From a virus, in IMG/VR virus record IMGVR_UViG_3300042549_001642, positions 1 to 35,333 of that record: a DNA stretch of 35,333 nucleotides. One strand, 5' to 3'. A program made the translations under genes and the position numbers. The notes below the pieces were generated by a model. The model was given only the letters and a program-made list of their open reading frames with translations, had not been told where the DNA came from and searched no databases. Shown one piece after another: positions 19,701 through 27,634 of the stretch. The number at the start of each line of letters is the position of its first letter. The first letter of the stretch is position 1.

Positions 19701-21208
19701 TGCCGTACTTTATAACAGACAAAGCAGAAGGTTGCTCAGGATGGGCGACTATCAAAGACGATGGCGAAATCATGGGATGCCACACAACTAAGCAAGCAGC
19801 CATTGATCAGATGGTTGCAATCTCAATCGCTGAAGACATCGAAGTTGGTGGAGAACGTGCTTTGCCAGACAACTACAGGCCAGCACTTGCAGAAGATGTT
19901 CCAGAAGGCCGCGCATGTGGCAACTGCATGTTCTATGACGAAGATCGGGTCAATGAAGCAGGCGACAAAGCATGGTGTCAAAAGTGGGATGAATTCGTTG
20001 ATGGTGGTTTCTACTGCAACGCATGGGCAGAAGATTTAGATGACGATGACATGGATGACATGGATGACGATGACATTCGCGCCATCAATCAGGCTGCACC
20101 TGCATTCATGAGAGCCGCTGCAAGGCGTGGACTTGCTTTCTATGCTGATGGAAAAGGCGGGGATGGTCTTGTTGATCGCACCATTCGTGAAGCACGCCTA
20201 ATGGCAGATGGTCAAGTTTCGGATGACAAATGGATTCGTATTGCCGCATGGATTGCTCGGCACATGTCTGATCTTGATGCACCGGCTGCAAATCCCAGCA
20301 ATGAGAACTATCCAAGTGCAGGAGTTGTGGCACATTTCCTTTGGGGAAGTGGCGCGTCAAAGCAACAAGCAATGAGAACACAGAACTATGCTGAACGGGT
20401 AGTTGAACGAATTCGCGCACAAGAAGAAGATCGAAACACTTTGCAGAACGATAAGTGGAAGTCAATCGCGCTAAACTTAAACAAAGACGAAAGGCAACAA
20501 ATGACCACACAAGTAGAACGCCGCGTTAATACCGTTGAGTTCGATGTTCGCAATGGTGAAGCATCCAGCGACGGCATGAGTTTTACAGGATACGCAGCAG
20601 TATTCAATTCACCTTCAGAGCCATTGCCTTTCACTGAAGTAATTAAAGAAGGCGCATTCAAGCGTTCACTTAAGTCACGCAACGAAGTCAAGTTGTTTAT
20701 GAACCACAACACAGATGTTGTTCTTGGTTCAACACGCGCTGGAACTTTGCGTTTGACTGAAGATTCGCGTGGACTTCTTGCTCAGGCTGATCTGCCAGAT
20801 ACATCTGCAGGTCGTGACCTTTCTGTTCTTATGAAGCGCGGCGACGTTTCTTCTATGTCATTTGGTTTCAGCGTTCCACCCAAAGGTGACGCTTGGAGCA
20901 AAGACGGAGCAACCCGTGAACTTCATCAAATCCGTTTGCACGAAGTTTCAATTGTTACTGGGTTCCCTGCCTATGCAGCAACAACTGCATCAGTGCGTTC
21001 CTTAGACATTCTTGCGACTAGAACTGCTGTCGATGTTGATGCGTTATCAGATGCAATCACACGACTAGAAGCAGGCGAAACTCTAGAACCAGAACACGCT
21101 GATCTAATCAGTGAAGTGGTTTCCAAGTTACGCGCTACAGAACCAGCAAATCTTGCACTGCTAGAACTAAAGCGCAAGCAACTCGATCTAATGGCAAAGG
21201 TATTCTAA
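19700..21208 (+). CDS. Head maturation protease fused to N-terminal four-Cys domain
   Basis: The 502-aa product has several parts. Residues 1-45 form a CSGWATIKDDGEIMGCHTTK module seen in other phage head proteins. Residues 73-106 carry four cysteines in CX2C-X16-C-X12-C, matching the HiPIP-type iron-sulfur spacing. An Asp/Met tract (111-125) and a helical domain (NQAAPAFMRAAARRGLAFYA ... PSAGVVAHFLWGSG) come next. From about 265 there is an HK97-type prohead protease (S78/U35) with His336 (MNHN) and Ser387 (SSMSFGF) as likely catalytic residues. Met268 follows AAAGG with a 6-base gap, so a separate protease may be made from an internal start. It should process the capsid N-terminus. Confidence 0.85.
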   Translation: MPYFITDKAEGCSGWATIKDDGEIMGCHTTKQAAIDQMVAISIAEDIEVGGERALPDNYRPALAEDVPEGRACGNCMFYDEDRVNEAGDKAWCQKWDEFVDGGFYCNAWAEDLDDDDMDDMDDDDIRAINQAAPAFMRAAARRGLAFYADGKGGDGLVDRTIREARLMADGQVSDDKWIRIAAWIARHMSDLDAPAANPSNENYPSAGVVAHFLWGSGASKQQAMRTQNYAERVVERIRAQEEDRNTLQNDKWKSIALNLNKDERQQMTTQVERRVNTVEFDVRNGEASSDGMSFTGYAAVFNSPSEPLPFTEVIKEGAFKRSLKSRNEVKLFMNHNTDVVLGSTRAGTLRLTEDSRGLLAQADLPDTSAGRDLSVLMKRGDVSSMSFGFSVPPKGDAWSKDGATRELHQIRLHEVSIVTGFPAYAATTASVRSLDILATRTAVDVDALSDAITRLEAGETLEPEHADLISEVVSKLRATEPANLALLELKRKQLDLMAKVF

Positions 21209-21390
21209 TGAATCATGAAGAAGTTAAAAAGGCATATCTTGCCGCTGTTGGTAATCCTGAGTCTGGTGTTTTTGTTGATTTCGCCGATGCTATATCTGAA
21301 GCCATAGTCAAGGCCTGCTGTCCAGAAGAAGAAAAAGCAGTCGAACCAGTTAAAGAAGTTCGAGTTGTGAAGGTCGAAGAAACTCGCTAA
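21208..21390 (+). CDS. 60-aa small protein between protease and capsid
   Basis: It starts 1 base into the protease stop (TAATG). A helical start (HEEVKKAYLAAVGN), the segment GVFVDFADAISEAIVKACCP and a Lys/Glu/Val-rich tail were seen. No family was recognised. It is the last gene before a terminator. It might be a small scaffold or chaperone, but the capsid already carries its own delta domain. Confidence 0.55.
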   Translation: MNHEEVKKAYLAAVGNPESGVFVDFADAISEAIVKACCPEEEKAVEPVKEVRVVKVEETR

Positions 21391-21404
21391 CATTTTTACA
21401 AAGA

Positions 21405-21442
21405 ACAGGCTCAGATGTGGGGAAGCATCTGGGTCTGTTTTT
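21405..21442 (+). terminator. Rho-independent terminator upstream of capsid gene
   Basis: ACAGGCTCAGATG (21405-21417) pairs with CATCTGGGTCTGT (21426-21438), using two G-U pairs and an 8-base loop. A T-run follows. It ends the terminase-portal-protease transcript and leaves the major capsid gene as its own unit. Confidence 0.75.
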
Positions 21443-21447
21443 ATTTG

Positions 21448-21456
21448 TGCCATAAT
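21448..21456 (+). promoter_or_regulatory. Extended -10 promoter for the capsid gene (predicted)
   Basis: TGCCATAAT is TGn plus CATAAT, the same hexamer as before the WhiB 1 gene. It lies just after the terminator. A start at about 21463 would give a 90-base leader ahead of the capsid ATG. No clear -35 is visible. Confidence 0.4.
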
Positions 21457-21472
21457 TAAGTTGTGCAATTGA

Positions 21473-21508
21473 GTGGAGCCACCATTGTGCTTACTGTCGT
21501 GGAGCCAC
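21473..21508 (+). repeat. Two GTGGAGCCAC repeats in the capsid mRNA leader
   Basis: Identical 10-mers lie at 21473-21482 and 21499-21508. Each can fold on itself only poorly, but CCAC of one copy can pair with GTGG of the other in two alternative ways. They are inside the predicted capsid leader, 46 bases before the ATG. A protein- or RNA-binding control of the most abundant protein is possible. Confidence 0.45.
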
Positions 21509-21553
21509 GCAGATTTTCAATACCTCATCCAATCTAAGACTTTAGGAGTCCAC

Positions 21554-22744
21554 ATGTCTGACTACATTCGTCAGCAAGCGGAAGCACGCGCAAAGGCTTG
21601 GGAAGAAGCAAAGGCTCTTCTCGACACTGCAGCAGCAGAAAAGCGCGATCTTTCAGCAGAAGAAAACCAAACATACGACCGCATCATGGTTGATCTAGAT
21701 CAGCGTGCTGCAACAATGGAAACCATCAAAGCACAAGCAGAGCGTGAAGAACGTGCTGCTCAAGCAATGGCTGGTTTCGAAGCACAGGCTCGCCCAGAAG
21801 TTGCTGCTCCAGCAGTAAACGAAAACGACCTGATCCGTTCTCTTGCACGCGGCGAAATCCGTTCACATGAGTTCGAGAAGCGCGATGTGACCAAGGGTTC
21901 AACAGGCGCACCAGTTCCAACATCCTTCTACGATCAGGTAATCATGCTTGCTCGTCACGTTGGCCCAATGTTGGAAACATCAACAATCCTTAATACTGCT
22001 TCTGGTGAAAACTTGCAGATACCGTCACTATCTGCGTACTCAACAGGAACTGTAAGTTCTGAAGCCGCACTTATCGGTGAAAGCGATCCAACATTCAACG
22101 CCTTCAAAACTCTTGGTGCTTTCAAGTACAGTTTCTTGGTTCAGGTATCGAGAGAAATGGTTGAAGATAGCGGAGTGGATTTGCTCGGATTCCTCTCAGC
22201 CCAAACAGGTAATGCACTTGGATATGCAGTCAACAATGCTCTTACAGTTGGAACTGGTACAACCCAGCCAACAGGCATCGTAACTGCTGCAGGTTCAGGC
22301 ATCACTGGTGGAACTGGCGTGACTGGTGGATTCACCGCTGACAACCTAATTGACTTGGTTTACAGCGTTGACACTGCAGGTCGCACACTTGCAGGTTCAG
22401 GATGGCAGATGAATGCTCAGGCAATTTCCGCTGTTCGCAAGTTGAAGGACAATGCTGGTCAGTACCTGTTCAGCCCTTCACTTACAGCAGATGCCCGTGA
22501 CCTTCTTCTTGGTTACCCAATCTACGAAAACCCAGCAATGGTTGCTCCAGCAACAAGTGCAAAGTCAGTTATCTTCGGACACTTGCCTTCGTACTTCGCT
22601 CGCACCGTTGGTGGATTGCGCCTAGATCGTTCCGACGATTACGCATTCCAGAACGACCTAATTACATTCCGCGCCACAATGCGCGTGGATGGCAACTTGA
22701 TCCAGACTTCACATGTGAAGTACTTCGCAGGTGCCGCTTCCTAA
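21554..22744 (+). CDS. Major capsid protein (HK97 fold)
   Basis: The 396-aa product starts at the ATG after AGGAG; an in-frame GTG at 21473 would translate the leader repeats and is rejected. Residues 1 to about 110 are a charged coiled coil (delta/scaffold domain) with RQQAEARAKAWEEAKALLDT, RDLSAEENQTYDRIMVDLDQ and AQAEREERAAQAM. The mature domain probably starts near RDVTKGSTGAP. Family landmarks include VPTSFYDQVIMLARHVGPML, FLVQVSREMVEDSGVDL and GWQMNAQAISAVRKLKDNAG. It forms the icosahedral shell after cleavage by the upstream protease. The gene lies between two terminators, which suits strong independent expression. Confidence 0.95.
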   Translation: MSDYIRQQAEARAKAWEEAKALLDTAAAEKRDLSAEENQTYDRIMVDLDQRAATMETIKAQAEREERAAQAMAGFEAQARPEVAAPAVNENDLIRSLARGEIRSHEFEKRDVTKGSTGAPVPTSFYDQVIMLARHVGPMLETSTILNTASGENLQIPSLSAYSTGTVSSEAALIGESDPTFNAFKTLGAFKYSFLVQVSREMVEDSGVDLLGFLSAQTGNALGYAVNNALTVGTGTTQPTGIVTAAGSGITGGTGVTGGFTADNLIDLVYSVDTAGRTLAGSGWQMNAQAISAVRKLKDNAGQYLFSPSLTADARDLLLGYPIYENPAMVAPATSAKSVIFGHLPSYFARTVGGLRLDRSDDYAFQNDLITFRATMRVDGNLIQTSHVKYFAGAAS

Positions 22745-22758
22745 TTAGGAACAAAAAC

Positions 22759-22803
22759 GTAAAACCCCGCAGGAGCGCAGGCTTGCGGGGTTTTACTTTG
22801 TCT
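22759..22803 (+). terminator. Strong rho-independent terminator after capsid gene
   Basis: A perfect 13-bp stem (GTAAAACCCCGCA, 22759-22771, with its complement at 22784-22796) encloses a 12-base loop and is followed by T-rich DNA. It isolates the capsid transcript from the glycosyltransferase genes. Confidence 0.9.
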
Positions 22804-22818
22804 TTTTTTGCGTGTCTA

Positions 22819-22848
22819 TTGGGTTTTTGATTATGTTTCATGTACAGT
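22819..22848 (+). promoter_or_regulatory. Promoter candidate for the glycan gene cluster
   Basis: TTGGGT (22819-22824) and TACAGT (22843-22848) are 18 bp apart, close to -35/-10 consensus. They lie between the capsid terminator and the first glycosyltransferase gene, where a promoter is needed if the terminator works. Confidence 0.4.
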
Positions 22849-22872
22849 CAAACGACTGCGACAAGGAGCAAC

Positions 22873-24054
22873 ATGACAAAAGAATCCGGAATGCGAATCG
22901 GCTGGGTGTCCAATGCGCCTTGGGCTGCAACTGGTTATGGAACACAAACAGCACAAGTGACGCAGCGACTCAAAGAGATTGGTCATGACGTTGCCATCTT
23001 CAACAACTATGGTCTTGAAGGTTCCAACAATGACTGGAACGGAATTCCCGTTTATCAACGTGGCGCGGAAATGTATTCAAACGATGTTGTTCCTGCACAC
23101 ATGCATCACTGGTCATCGCAGAATGAAAAGCAATCACACTTCTTAATCACTCTTTACGATGTCTGGGTATTCAAAGGCCCGCGATGGGCTGACTGGAATG
23201 TTGCTTCATGGGTTCCAATTGATCACATTCCAACTCCACCTTCTGTTGCTGCTTGGTGTCGTCAAGACTTCGTGACTCCGATTGCAATGAGTCAGTACGG
23301 GCAAGCAATGTTGGAGAACGTAGGCATTGAATCTTTGTATGTCCCACACGGCATTGAATCTGTGTTCAAGCCGATGAAGCGACACAAGGGAACAACAGGG
23401 CGCGACTTTATCGGAATCAGTGATGACAGATTCGTTGTTGGAATGAACGCAGCCAACAAAGGTGTGTCACCTAATCGAAAAGCATTTGGCGAAAACATTT
23501 TGGCGTTCAGCATGTTCGCGCAAAAACATGATGATGCAATCTTGTACTTGCACACAGATCAACTAGGTGCTTTGGGTGGAATCAAACTCATGGAACTTCT
23601 AAGTGCAGTTGGACTCAAGGAACATCAGTTCAAGTTCATCGATCCGTACCTTTACAGAACTGGGATCGATCAGCAGACGCTTGCCACGATTTACACAGCG
23701 ATGGATGTCATGCTTGCAACTTCTTATGGTGAAGGCTTTGGAATTCCAACCATAGAAGCACAAGCCTGTGGAACTCCTGTGATCGTGTCTGAGTTCGCAG
23801 CATCAACTGAACTTCTTGGAGATGGATGGCTTGTTGATGGGCAGCCACTTTGGGATGCTCCACAGACTGCTTGGTTTCACATGCCATCAGTGCCAAAGAT
23901 TGTTGAGTCACTCGAAGCCGCTTATCAACGTGGTCGTGGTCGATCACAAAAGGCTCAGGATTTTGCAAAGGCTTATCAGGCAGATGCTGTGTTTGAAACG
24001 CACTGGAAGCCAACAATGAAGGTGCTAGAAGCCAAAGCCTTAGAAAGAGCGTAA
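22873..24054 (+). CDS. GT4-type (GT-B) glycosyltransferase
   Basis: The 393-aa product starts at ATG after AAGGAG; an upstream ATG at 22840 overlaps the promoter. The N-terminal half has IGWVSNAPWAATGYGTQTAQ (sugar-acceptor side loop). The C-terminal half has the nucleotide-sugar EX7E motif EGFGIPTIEAQACGTPVI (Glu287, Glu295). GT4 enzymes transfer sugars from activated donors with retention. It is the first of four glycan genes inserted between capsid and connector. Virion-protein glycosylation by phage enzymes is known in mycobacteriophages, so the capsid or fibres are likely acceptors. Modification of host surface glycans is the alternative. Confidence 0.85.
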   Translation: MTKESGMRIGWVSNAPWAATGYGTQTAQVTQRLKEIGHDVAIFNNYGLEGSNNDWNGIPVYQRGAEMYSNDVVPAHMHHWSSQNEKQSHFLITLYDVWVFKGPRWADWNVASWVPIDHIPTPPSVAAWCRQDFVTPIAMSQYGQAMLENVGIESLYVPHGIESVFKPMKRHKGTTGRDFIGISDDRFVVGMNAANKGVSPNRKAFGENILAFSMFAQKHDDAILYLHTDQLGALGGIKLMELLSAVGLKEHQFKFIDPYLYRTGIDQQTLATIYTAMDVMLATSYGEGFGIPTIEAQACGTPVIVSEFAASTELLGDGWLVDGQPLWDAPQTAWFHMPSVPKIVESLEAAYQRGRGRSQKAQDFAKAYQADAVFETHWKPTMKVLEAKALERA

Positions 24055-24057
24055 GGC

Positions 24058-24861
24058 ATGAAAATCGGTTGGTATACGCATCACATCGAGAACATGGTGA
24101 AAGTGGCTGAGAATGCTTCTGAGAGCGTCTCAGGGCTATTCAGAGGGCAGTTCGCAGGCGGGGCAGAAATGTCAGACTACGAATATCGACTTCAAGCACC
24201 TTTGGGTTTTGATATACAGATTGTCAGTCCTGACACATTCGATACACATGACATACACCAATTTGATTCAGTGGTTGTGACTGGGACTGATGCGTTCTCA
24301 GATCAGCAACTCAATAGGCTGAGTGAATACGATCCTTTTGTGTTTGTGCATCATCTGCAAACTCCAAGAGCAGGACTCAATGCTTTGATTCGCGGATCAA
24401 GAATGTTTGTGACTCACACTCCTGCACACATGCGCCGTGAATTAACTTGGTCAAAGCCACGCAGAACTGGTCAGGTTCTTTCGTACTTCGACACAAGCAA
24501 ATGCTACGACCATCTAGACAAGAAACCATTTGCACTTTGGGCTGCTCGCAGTCATCCGCTAAAGGGCAGACTCAAGGCAGAACTTTGGGCAGCACAAGCA
24601 GGTTATGAATTCAAAGCACTGACAGATGTACCGCGTGAACAAGTTCTTGATGCAATGGCAAGATGCGAATGGTTTGTACATTTGCCTTTGGCATTTGAGT
24701 CTGAATGTCGTGCAGTCATGGAAGCAGTTCTTTCAGGTTGCAGGATTCACACGAACGAAAATGTTGGAATTACCAGCGTTGAAGATTGGCAAGATGCAGA
24801 CGCATTGCGCCACATGATTGATAAGGCAGGCGACACATTTTGGAAACTGGTTCAACAATGA
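24058..24861 (+). CDS. Putative glycosyltransferase (GT-B-like)
   Basis: The 267-aa product starts MKIGWYTHHIENMVKVAENA and has PFVFVHHLQTPRAGLNALIR and KKPFALWAARSHPLKGRLKA. An EX7E-like motif appears in ESECRAVMEAVLSGC (Glu214, Glu222), which fits the donor-binding half of GT-B enzymes. It is shorter than usual for the family, with a reduced N-terminal half. It lies 3 bases after the first glycosyltransferase and overlaps the next by ATGA. Substrate unknown. Confidence 0.65.
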   Translation: MKIGWYTHHIENMVKVAENASESVSGLFRGQFAGGAEMSDYEYRLQAPLGFDIQIVSPDTFDTHDIHQFDSVVVTGTDAFSDQQLNRLSEYDPFVFVHHLQTPRAGLNALIRGSRMFVTHTPAHMRRELTWSKPRRTGQVLSYFDTSKCYDHLDKKPFALWAARSHPLKGRLKAELWAAQAGYEFKALTDVPREQVLDAMARCEWFVHLPLAFESECRAVMEAVLSGCRIHTNENVGITSVEDWQDADALRHMIDKAGDTFWKLVQQ

Positions 24862-25532
24862 GAATGCTCACGATTGTTCCCACGCGGGGAAGATGCGAAA
24901 ACGCACTTCGATTGTTCGAAGCGATCAACGCAACTGCTGACTTCACTGAACTGATCTTTGCAATTGATCATGATGATGTTGCTGAGTACAGCGACTTGAT
25001 TCACGCGACTGCAGGAGTCAACAACGTCAAGGTTGTGATCGCTGCTCGCATGGGCATGAACGGCACATTGAATCACTGGGCTAACTGGATGGCTCCTGAT
25101 TATGACTACATCTGTTTCATGGGCGATGATCACCTTCCAATCACTGCAGGCTGGGACACGAAACTTTGTGAAGCAATCGGCAAAGAAGCCGGCATTGCTT
25201 ATGGCAACGATCTGCTGCAAGGCGAGAATCTTCCAACTGCAGTTGTGATGTCTAGCAAAATCATTCGCGCTCTTGGATTTATGTCACCACCAGCACTGAA
25301 GCATTTATTCTTGGACAATTTTTGGCTTGCCATTGGTACTGCATTGGGCAACGTGAACTACTTGCCAGATGTAATCCTTGAGCATCTGCACTACATCAAC
25401 GGCAAAGCAGAACATGATGAGCGATACGCAGCCGTGAACAATTCAGAAATGCACAATGGCGATCAAGCAATCTTTGCTGAATACATGGCTTCAAAGTTTG
25501 CTGACGATGTAGAAAGTGTGAAGGCTTGGTAA
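24858..25532 (+). CDS. GT2-type (GT-A) glycosyltransferase
   Basis: The 224-aa product starts at ATG 24858 in the stop of the previous gene. MRMLTIVPTRGRCENALRLF is the nucleotide-binding start of GT-A enzymes. YICFMGDDH (Asp90-Asp91-His92) is the DXD-like metal motif that holds the donor sugar diphosphate. LFLDNFWLAIGTALG and a HNGDQAIF end follow. It likely adds one sugar in series with its neighbours. It is coupled to the epimerase by TAATG. Confidence 0.8.
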   Translation: MRMLTIVPTRGRCENALRLFEAINATADFTELIFAIDHDDVAEYSDLIHATAGVNNVKVVIAARMGMNGTLNHWANWMAPDYDYICFMGDDHLPITAGWDTKLCEAIGKEAGIAYGNDLLQGENLPTAVVMSSKIIRALGFMSPPALKHLFLDNFWLAIGTALGNVNYLPDVILEHLHYINGKAEHDERYAAVNNSEMHNGDQAIFAEYMASKFADDVESVKAW

Positions 25533-26398
25533 TGAAGATTCTGATTACTGGTCACAAAGGATTTGTTGGTCGTCACTTTGTTGCAGCATTACCTGACAGC
25601 GAGATCACAGGCATTGATCTAAAAGATGGACATGACTGCCGCGACTACTTCAAGAACAACAAGACCAAGTTCGATGTTGTCATTCATCTGGCAGCAATTG
25701 TTGGTGGTCGCGCAACTATCGAAGGCGAGCCATTAAGCGTCGCAACTGACTTGAGCATTGATGCTGAGTTCTTCAACTGGGTGCATGAAACAAAACCAAC
25801 TCATGTTGTCTACTTCTCATCTTCTGCTGCTTACCCAATCGAACTGCAGAAACCAGAACACAGATACCGTCTTGCAGAATCTGACATCAGACTTGATGCA
25901 GTGAGCAATCCTGACTTGACTTATGGATGGGCGAAACTAACGGGGGAGTATCTGTCACAGTTCATAACTGATTCAAAGATGTATGTGTTCAGACCTTTCA
26001 GTGGTTATGGATCAGATCAAGATGCTGACTATCCGTTCCCATCTTTCATTGATCGCGCATTGCGTAAGGCTGATCCTTTCGATGTCTGGGGAGATGGCGA
26101 ACAGGTACGCGACTTCATTCACATCGATGACATTGTTCAGGCAGTTCTCTGGCATGTTCAAACTGGCTACGACGGCACATGGAATCTGTGTTCAGGTATC
26201 GCTACAAGTTTCAACGACCTTGCAGAAATGATTTGTGAAGAAGCGGGATACAAGCCAGTGATCAATCACATTCGAGATGCACCTGTTGGTGTTCAGTATC
26301 GCGTGGGAAATCCTTATGTGTCACACCACTACTTCAAACCACAGATCAGTCTGCGTGAAGGAATTCGCAAAGCATTGCAGGAGCGAAAAACCCAATAA
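25532..26398 (+). CDS. NAD-dependent sugar epimerase/dehydratase (SDR)
   Basis: The 288-aa product has the Rossmann GHKGFVG (7-13), VVIHLAAIVGG, VYFSSSAAYP and the catalytic YGWAK (Tyr131, Lys135), then FRPFSGYGSD and WGDGEQVRDFIHIDDIVQA. This is an extended SDR acting on nucleotide sugars (GDP-fucose synthase or UDP-hexose epimerase type). It would supply the donor for the adjacent transferases, which makes the cluster a self-contained sugar-modification unit. Exact sugar unknown. Confidence 0.85.
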   Translation: MKILITGHKGFVGRHFVAALPDSEITGIDLKDGHDCRDYFKNNKTKFDVVIHLAAIVGGRATIEGEPLSVATDLSIDAEFFNWVHETKPTHVVYFSSSAAYPIELQKPEHRYRLAESDIRLDAVSNPDLTYGWAKLTGEYLSQFITDSKMYVFRPFSGYGSDQDADYPFPSFIDRALRKADPFDVWGDGEQVRDFIHIDDIVQAVLWHVQTGYDGTWNLCSGIATSFNDLAEMICEEAGYKPVINHIRDAPVGVQYRVGNPYVSHHYFKPQISLREGIRKALQERKTQ

Positions 26399-26484
26399 AC
26401 ACGCCATAAATTCAATGTGTGAAATGGACTTGCATTGTTATACAAACCATGATTAGATAAATCCATAAGCGAGGAGCGATCCTC
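26399..26484 (+). promoter_or_regulatory. Promoter/leader element P2 with 5' GNRA hairpin
   Basis: The element repeats the plan of P1 (8641-8727): ACACGCCA (26399), AAATGGACTTGCA (26422-26434), ATAAG (26465-26469) and a hairpin GAGGA-GCGA-TCCTC (26471-26484). From the 13-mer on, spacing matches P1 base for base. The stem sequence is wholly different but still pairs, so structure appears conserved. TTGCAT may be -35 with TAGATA as -10. It drives one gene. Confidence 0.6.
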
Positions 26485-26503
26485 TAGGACATAGGAGCAA
26501 GAA

Positions 26504-26950
26504 ATGACAAGGTACTTCAAAGCAGAGTTCGATGGTTACACACAAACACGTTCAACCAAGAGCAACGAATACAAGTTTGCAACCTTTTATGCACATGGTT
26601 ACACAATCCCAACTTTTCATTCACGCCGCGATCTAGCAGAACGTCAGAATGGCGCAGTTGCAGTTGTTGAAGCCATTGAGATTGAAGTTGCAGAGTTCAA
26701 AGAACTAACCAAGATCAACAAAAAGATTGTTGCTGAAATCCGCGCTGCCCGCAAAGCAGAATACCTAGCAGCCAACCCACTCATTGCCAGTCTTTATGAT
26801 CTAGACCCAGAAATAATCCTTGAACAGACCAAGTGGTCAACAACCCGCGTTGCTGAATTCACCAAAGAGATTGACAATGGCGTGGTTTATTCAGAAACTC
26901 GCACTGCTCAGATTGTTGCTCAAATGAAAGCCGCAACAATTAACGCATAG
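26504..26950 (+). CDS. Orphan protein with its own promoter and terminator (moron-like)
   Basis: The 148-aa product has a beta-like start (YFKAEFDGYTQTRSTKSNEY, FATFYAHGYTIPTF), then helices (IEIEVAEFKELTKINKKIVA, EIRAARKAEYLAANPL) and TKWSTTRVAEFTKEI. No family was recognised. AGGAG precedes the ATG. The gene has the P2 element in front and a UUCG terminator behind. Although it sits among late structural genes, it shares control elements with the early P1 operon. A gene built like this is often acquired and host-directed (defence, exclusion); this is inference. Confidence 0.7.
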   Translation: MTRYFKAEFDGYTQTRSTKSNEYKFATFYAHGYTIPTFHSRRDLAERQNGAVAVVEAIEIEVAEFKELTKINKKIVAEIRAARKAEYLAANPLIASLYDLDPEIILEQTKWSTTRVAEFTKEIDNGVVYSETRTAQIVAQMKAATINA

Positions 26951-26966
26951 CAGCCAATCGTACAGG

Positions 26967-26990
26967 CCCCTGCTTCGGCAGGGGTTTTGT
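26967..26990 (+). terminator. Rho-independent terminator with UUCG loop
   Basis: CCCCTGC-TTCG-GCAGGGG (26967-26984) is followed by TTTTGTTTTG. The very stable UUCG tetraloop makes a strong terminator. It closes the accessory island before the connector gene. Confidence 0.9.
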
Positions 26991-27001
26991 TTTGTCTGCC
27001 G

Positions 27002-27007
27002 TAGAAT
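27002..27007 (+). promoter_or_regulatory. Possible -10 (TAGAAT) before the connector gene
   Basis: TAGAAT is one mismatch from consensus and lies 27 bases before the connector ATG, downstream of the UUCG terminator. No -35 was found at the usual distance. The only support is that the tail genes need a promoter if the terminator is efficient. Confidence 0.25.
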
Positions 27008-27028
27008 AAGAACAGACTTAGGAGTTCT

Positions 27029-27634
27029 ATGGCAATCACAAATGGCTACGCCACACTTACACAAGTAAAGGCAGCATTACGCATCTCAGATACTGTTGAT
27101 GACTCATTGCTTGAAATGGCAATCGAATCCGCATCACGGGCTATCGATGGACATGCCATGCGTTCGTTCTATTCATTTGGAACTGCAACCCGCTACTACG
27201 CAGCAGACGATTCTTTCGTTGTTCAGACAGACGATCTTGCTGGAACTGCAATCACCTTGATGACTTCATCTGGTGGCGATGGCGTATTTGATACAACATG
27301 GGCTGTTGGCGATTACCAACTTGAACCATCTAACGGATACACCGATGGTCTAACTGTTCCTTACACTCGCATTCGTGCAGTTGAAAATTACTTGTTCCCA
27401 GTTGAGTCAGAGCAGAACCTTGTCAAAGTTACAGGTGTCTTTGGATGGCCTGCAGTCCCAATTGCAATCACTCAGGCTTGTGTCGTTCAGTCGTCACGTT
27501 TGTTCAAGCGTCTTGACAGTCCACTTGGTATCGCAGGCTTTGGCGACATGGGCGCAATGCGTGTGAGCCGTTACCTTGATCCAGATGTTGAGCAACTTGT
27601 TGCTCCGTATCGCAAACTAATGAACTTTGCATAA
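27029..27634 (+). CDS. Head-tail connector (HK97 gp6-like adaptor)
   Basis: The 201-aa product begins with the helical pattern typical of gp6-like adaptors (YATLTQVKAALRISDTVDDS, LLEMAIESASRAIDGHAMRS). A beta insertion and a terminal helix follow (PIAITQACVVQSSRLFKRLD, then YLDPDVEQLVAPYRK). It should form the ring under the portal. The ribosome site TTAGGAG precedes the ATG. In most relatives it lies next to the capsid gene; here the accessory island separates the two. Its stop overlaps the next ATG. Confidence 0.8.
   Translation: MAITNGYATLTQVKAALRISDTVDDSLLEMAIESASRAIDGHAMRSFYSFGTATRYYAADDSFVVQTDDLAGTAITLMTSSGGDGVFDTTWAVGDYQLEPSNGYTDGLTVPYTRIRAVENYLFPVESEQNLVKVTGVFGWPAVPIAITQACVVQSSRLFKRLDSPLGIAGFGDMGAMRVSRYLDPDVEQLVAPYRKLMNFA

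Noticed and set aside
21473-21553. GTG start extending the capsid protein by 27 residues
   Set aside because: The added residues are unlike capsid delta domains and cover the leader repeats. AGGAG is well placed for ATG 21554.
26436-26444. TGTTATACA as a shared extended -10 of P1 and P2
   Set aside because: The same nonamer occurs in both elements, but in P1 it lies 19 bases further from the shared 13-mer. When the elements are aligned by the 13-mer, ATAAG and hairpin it is out of register, so it may be coincidence.
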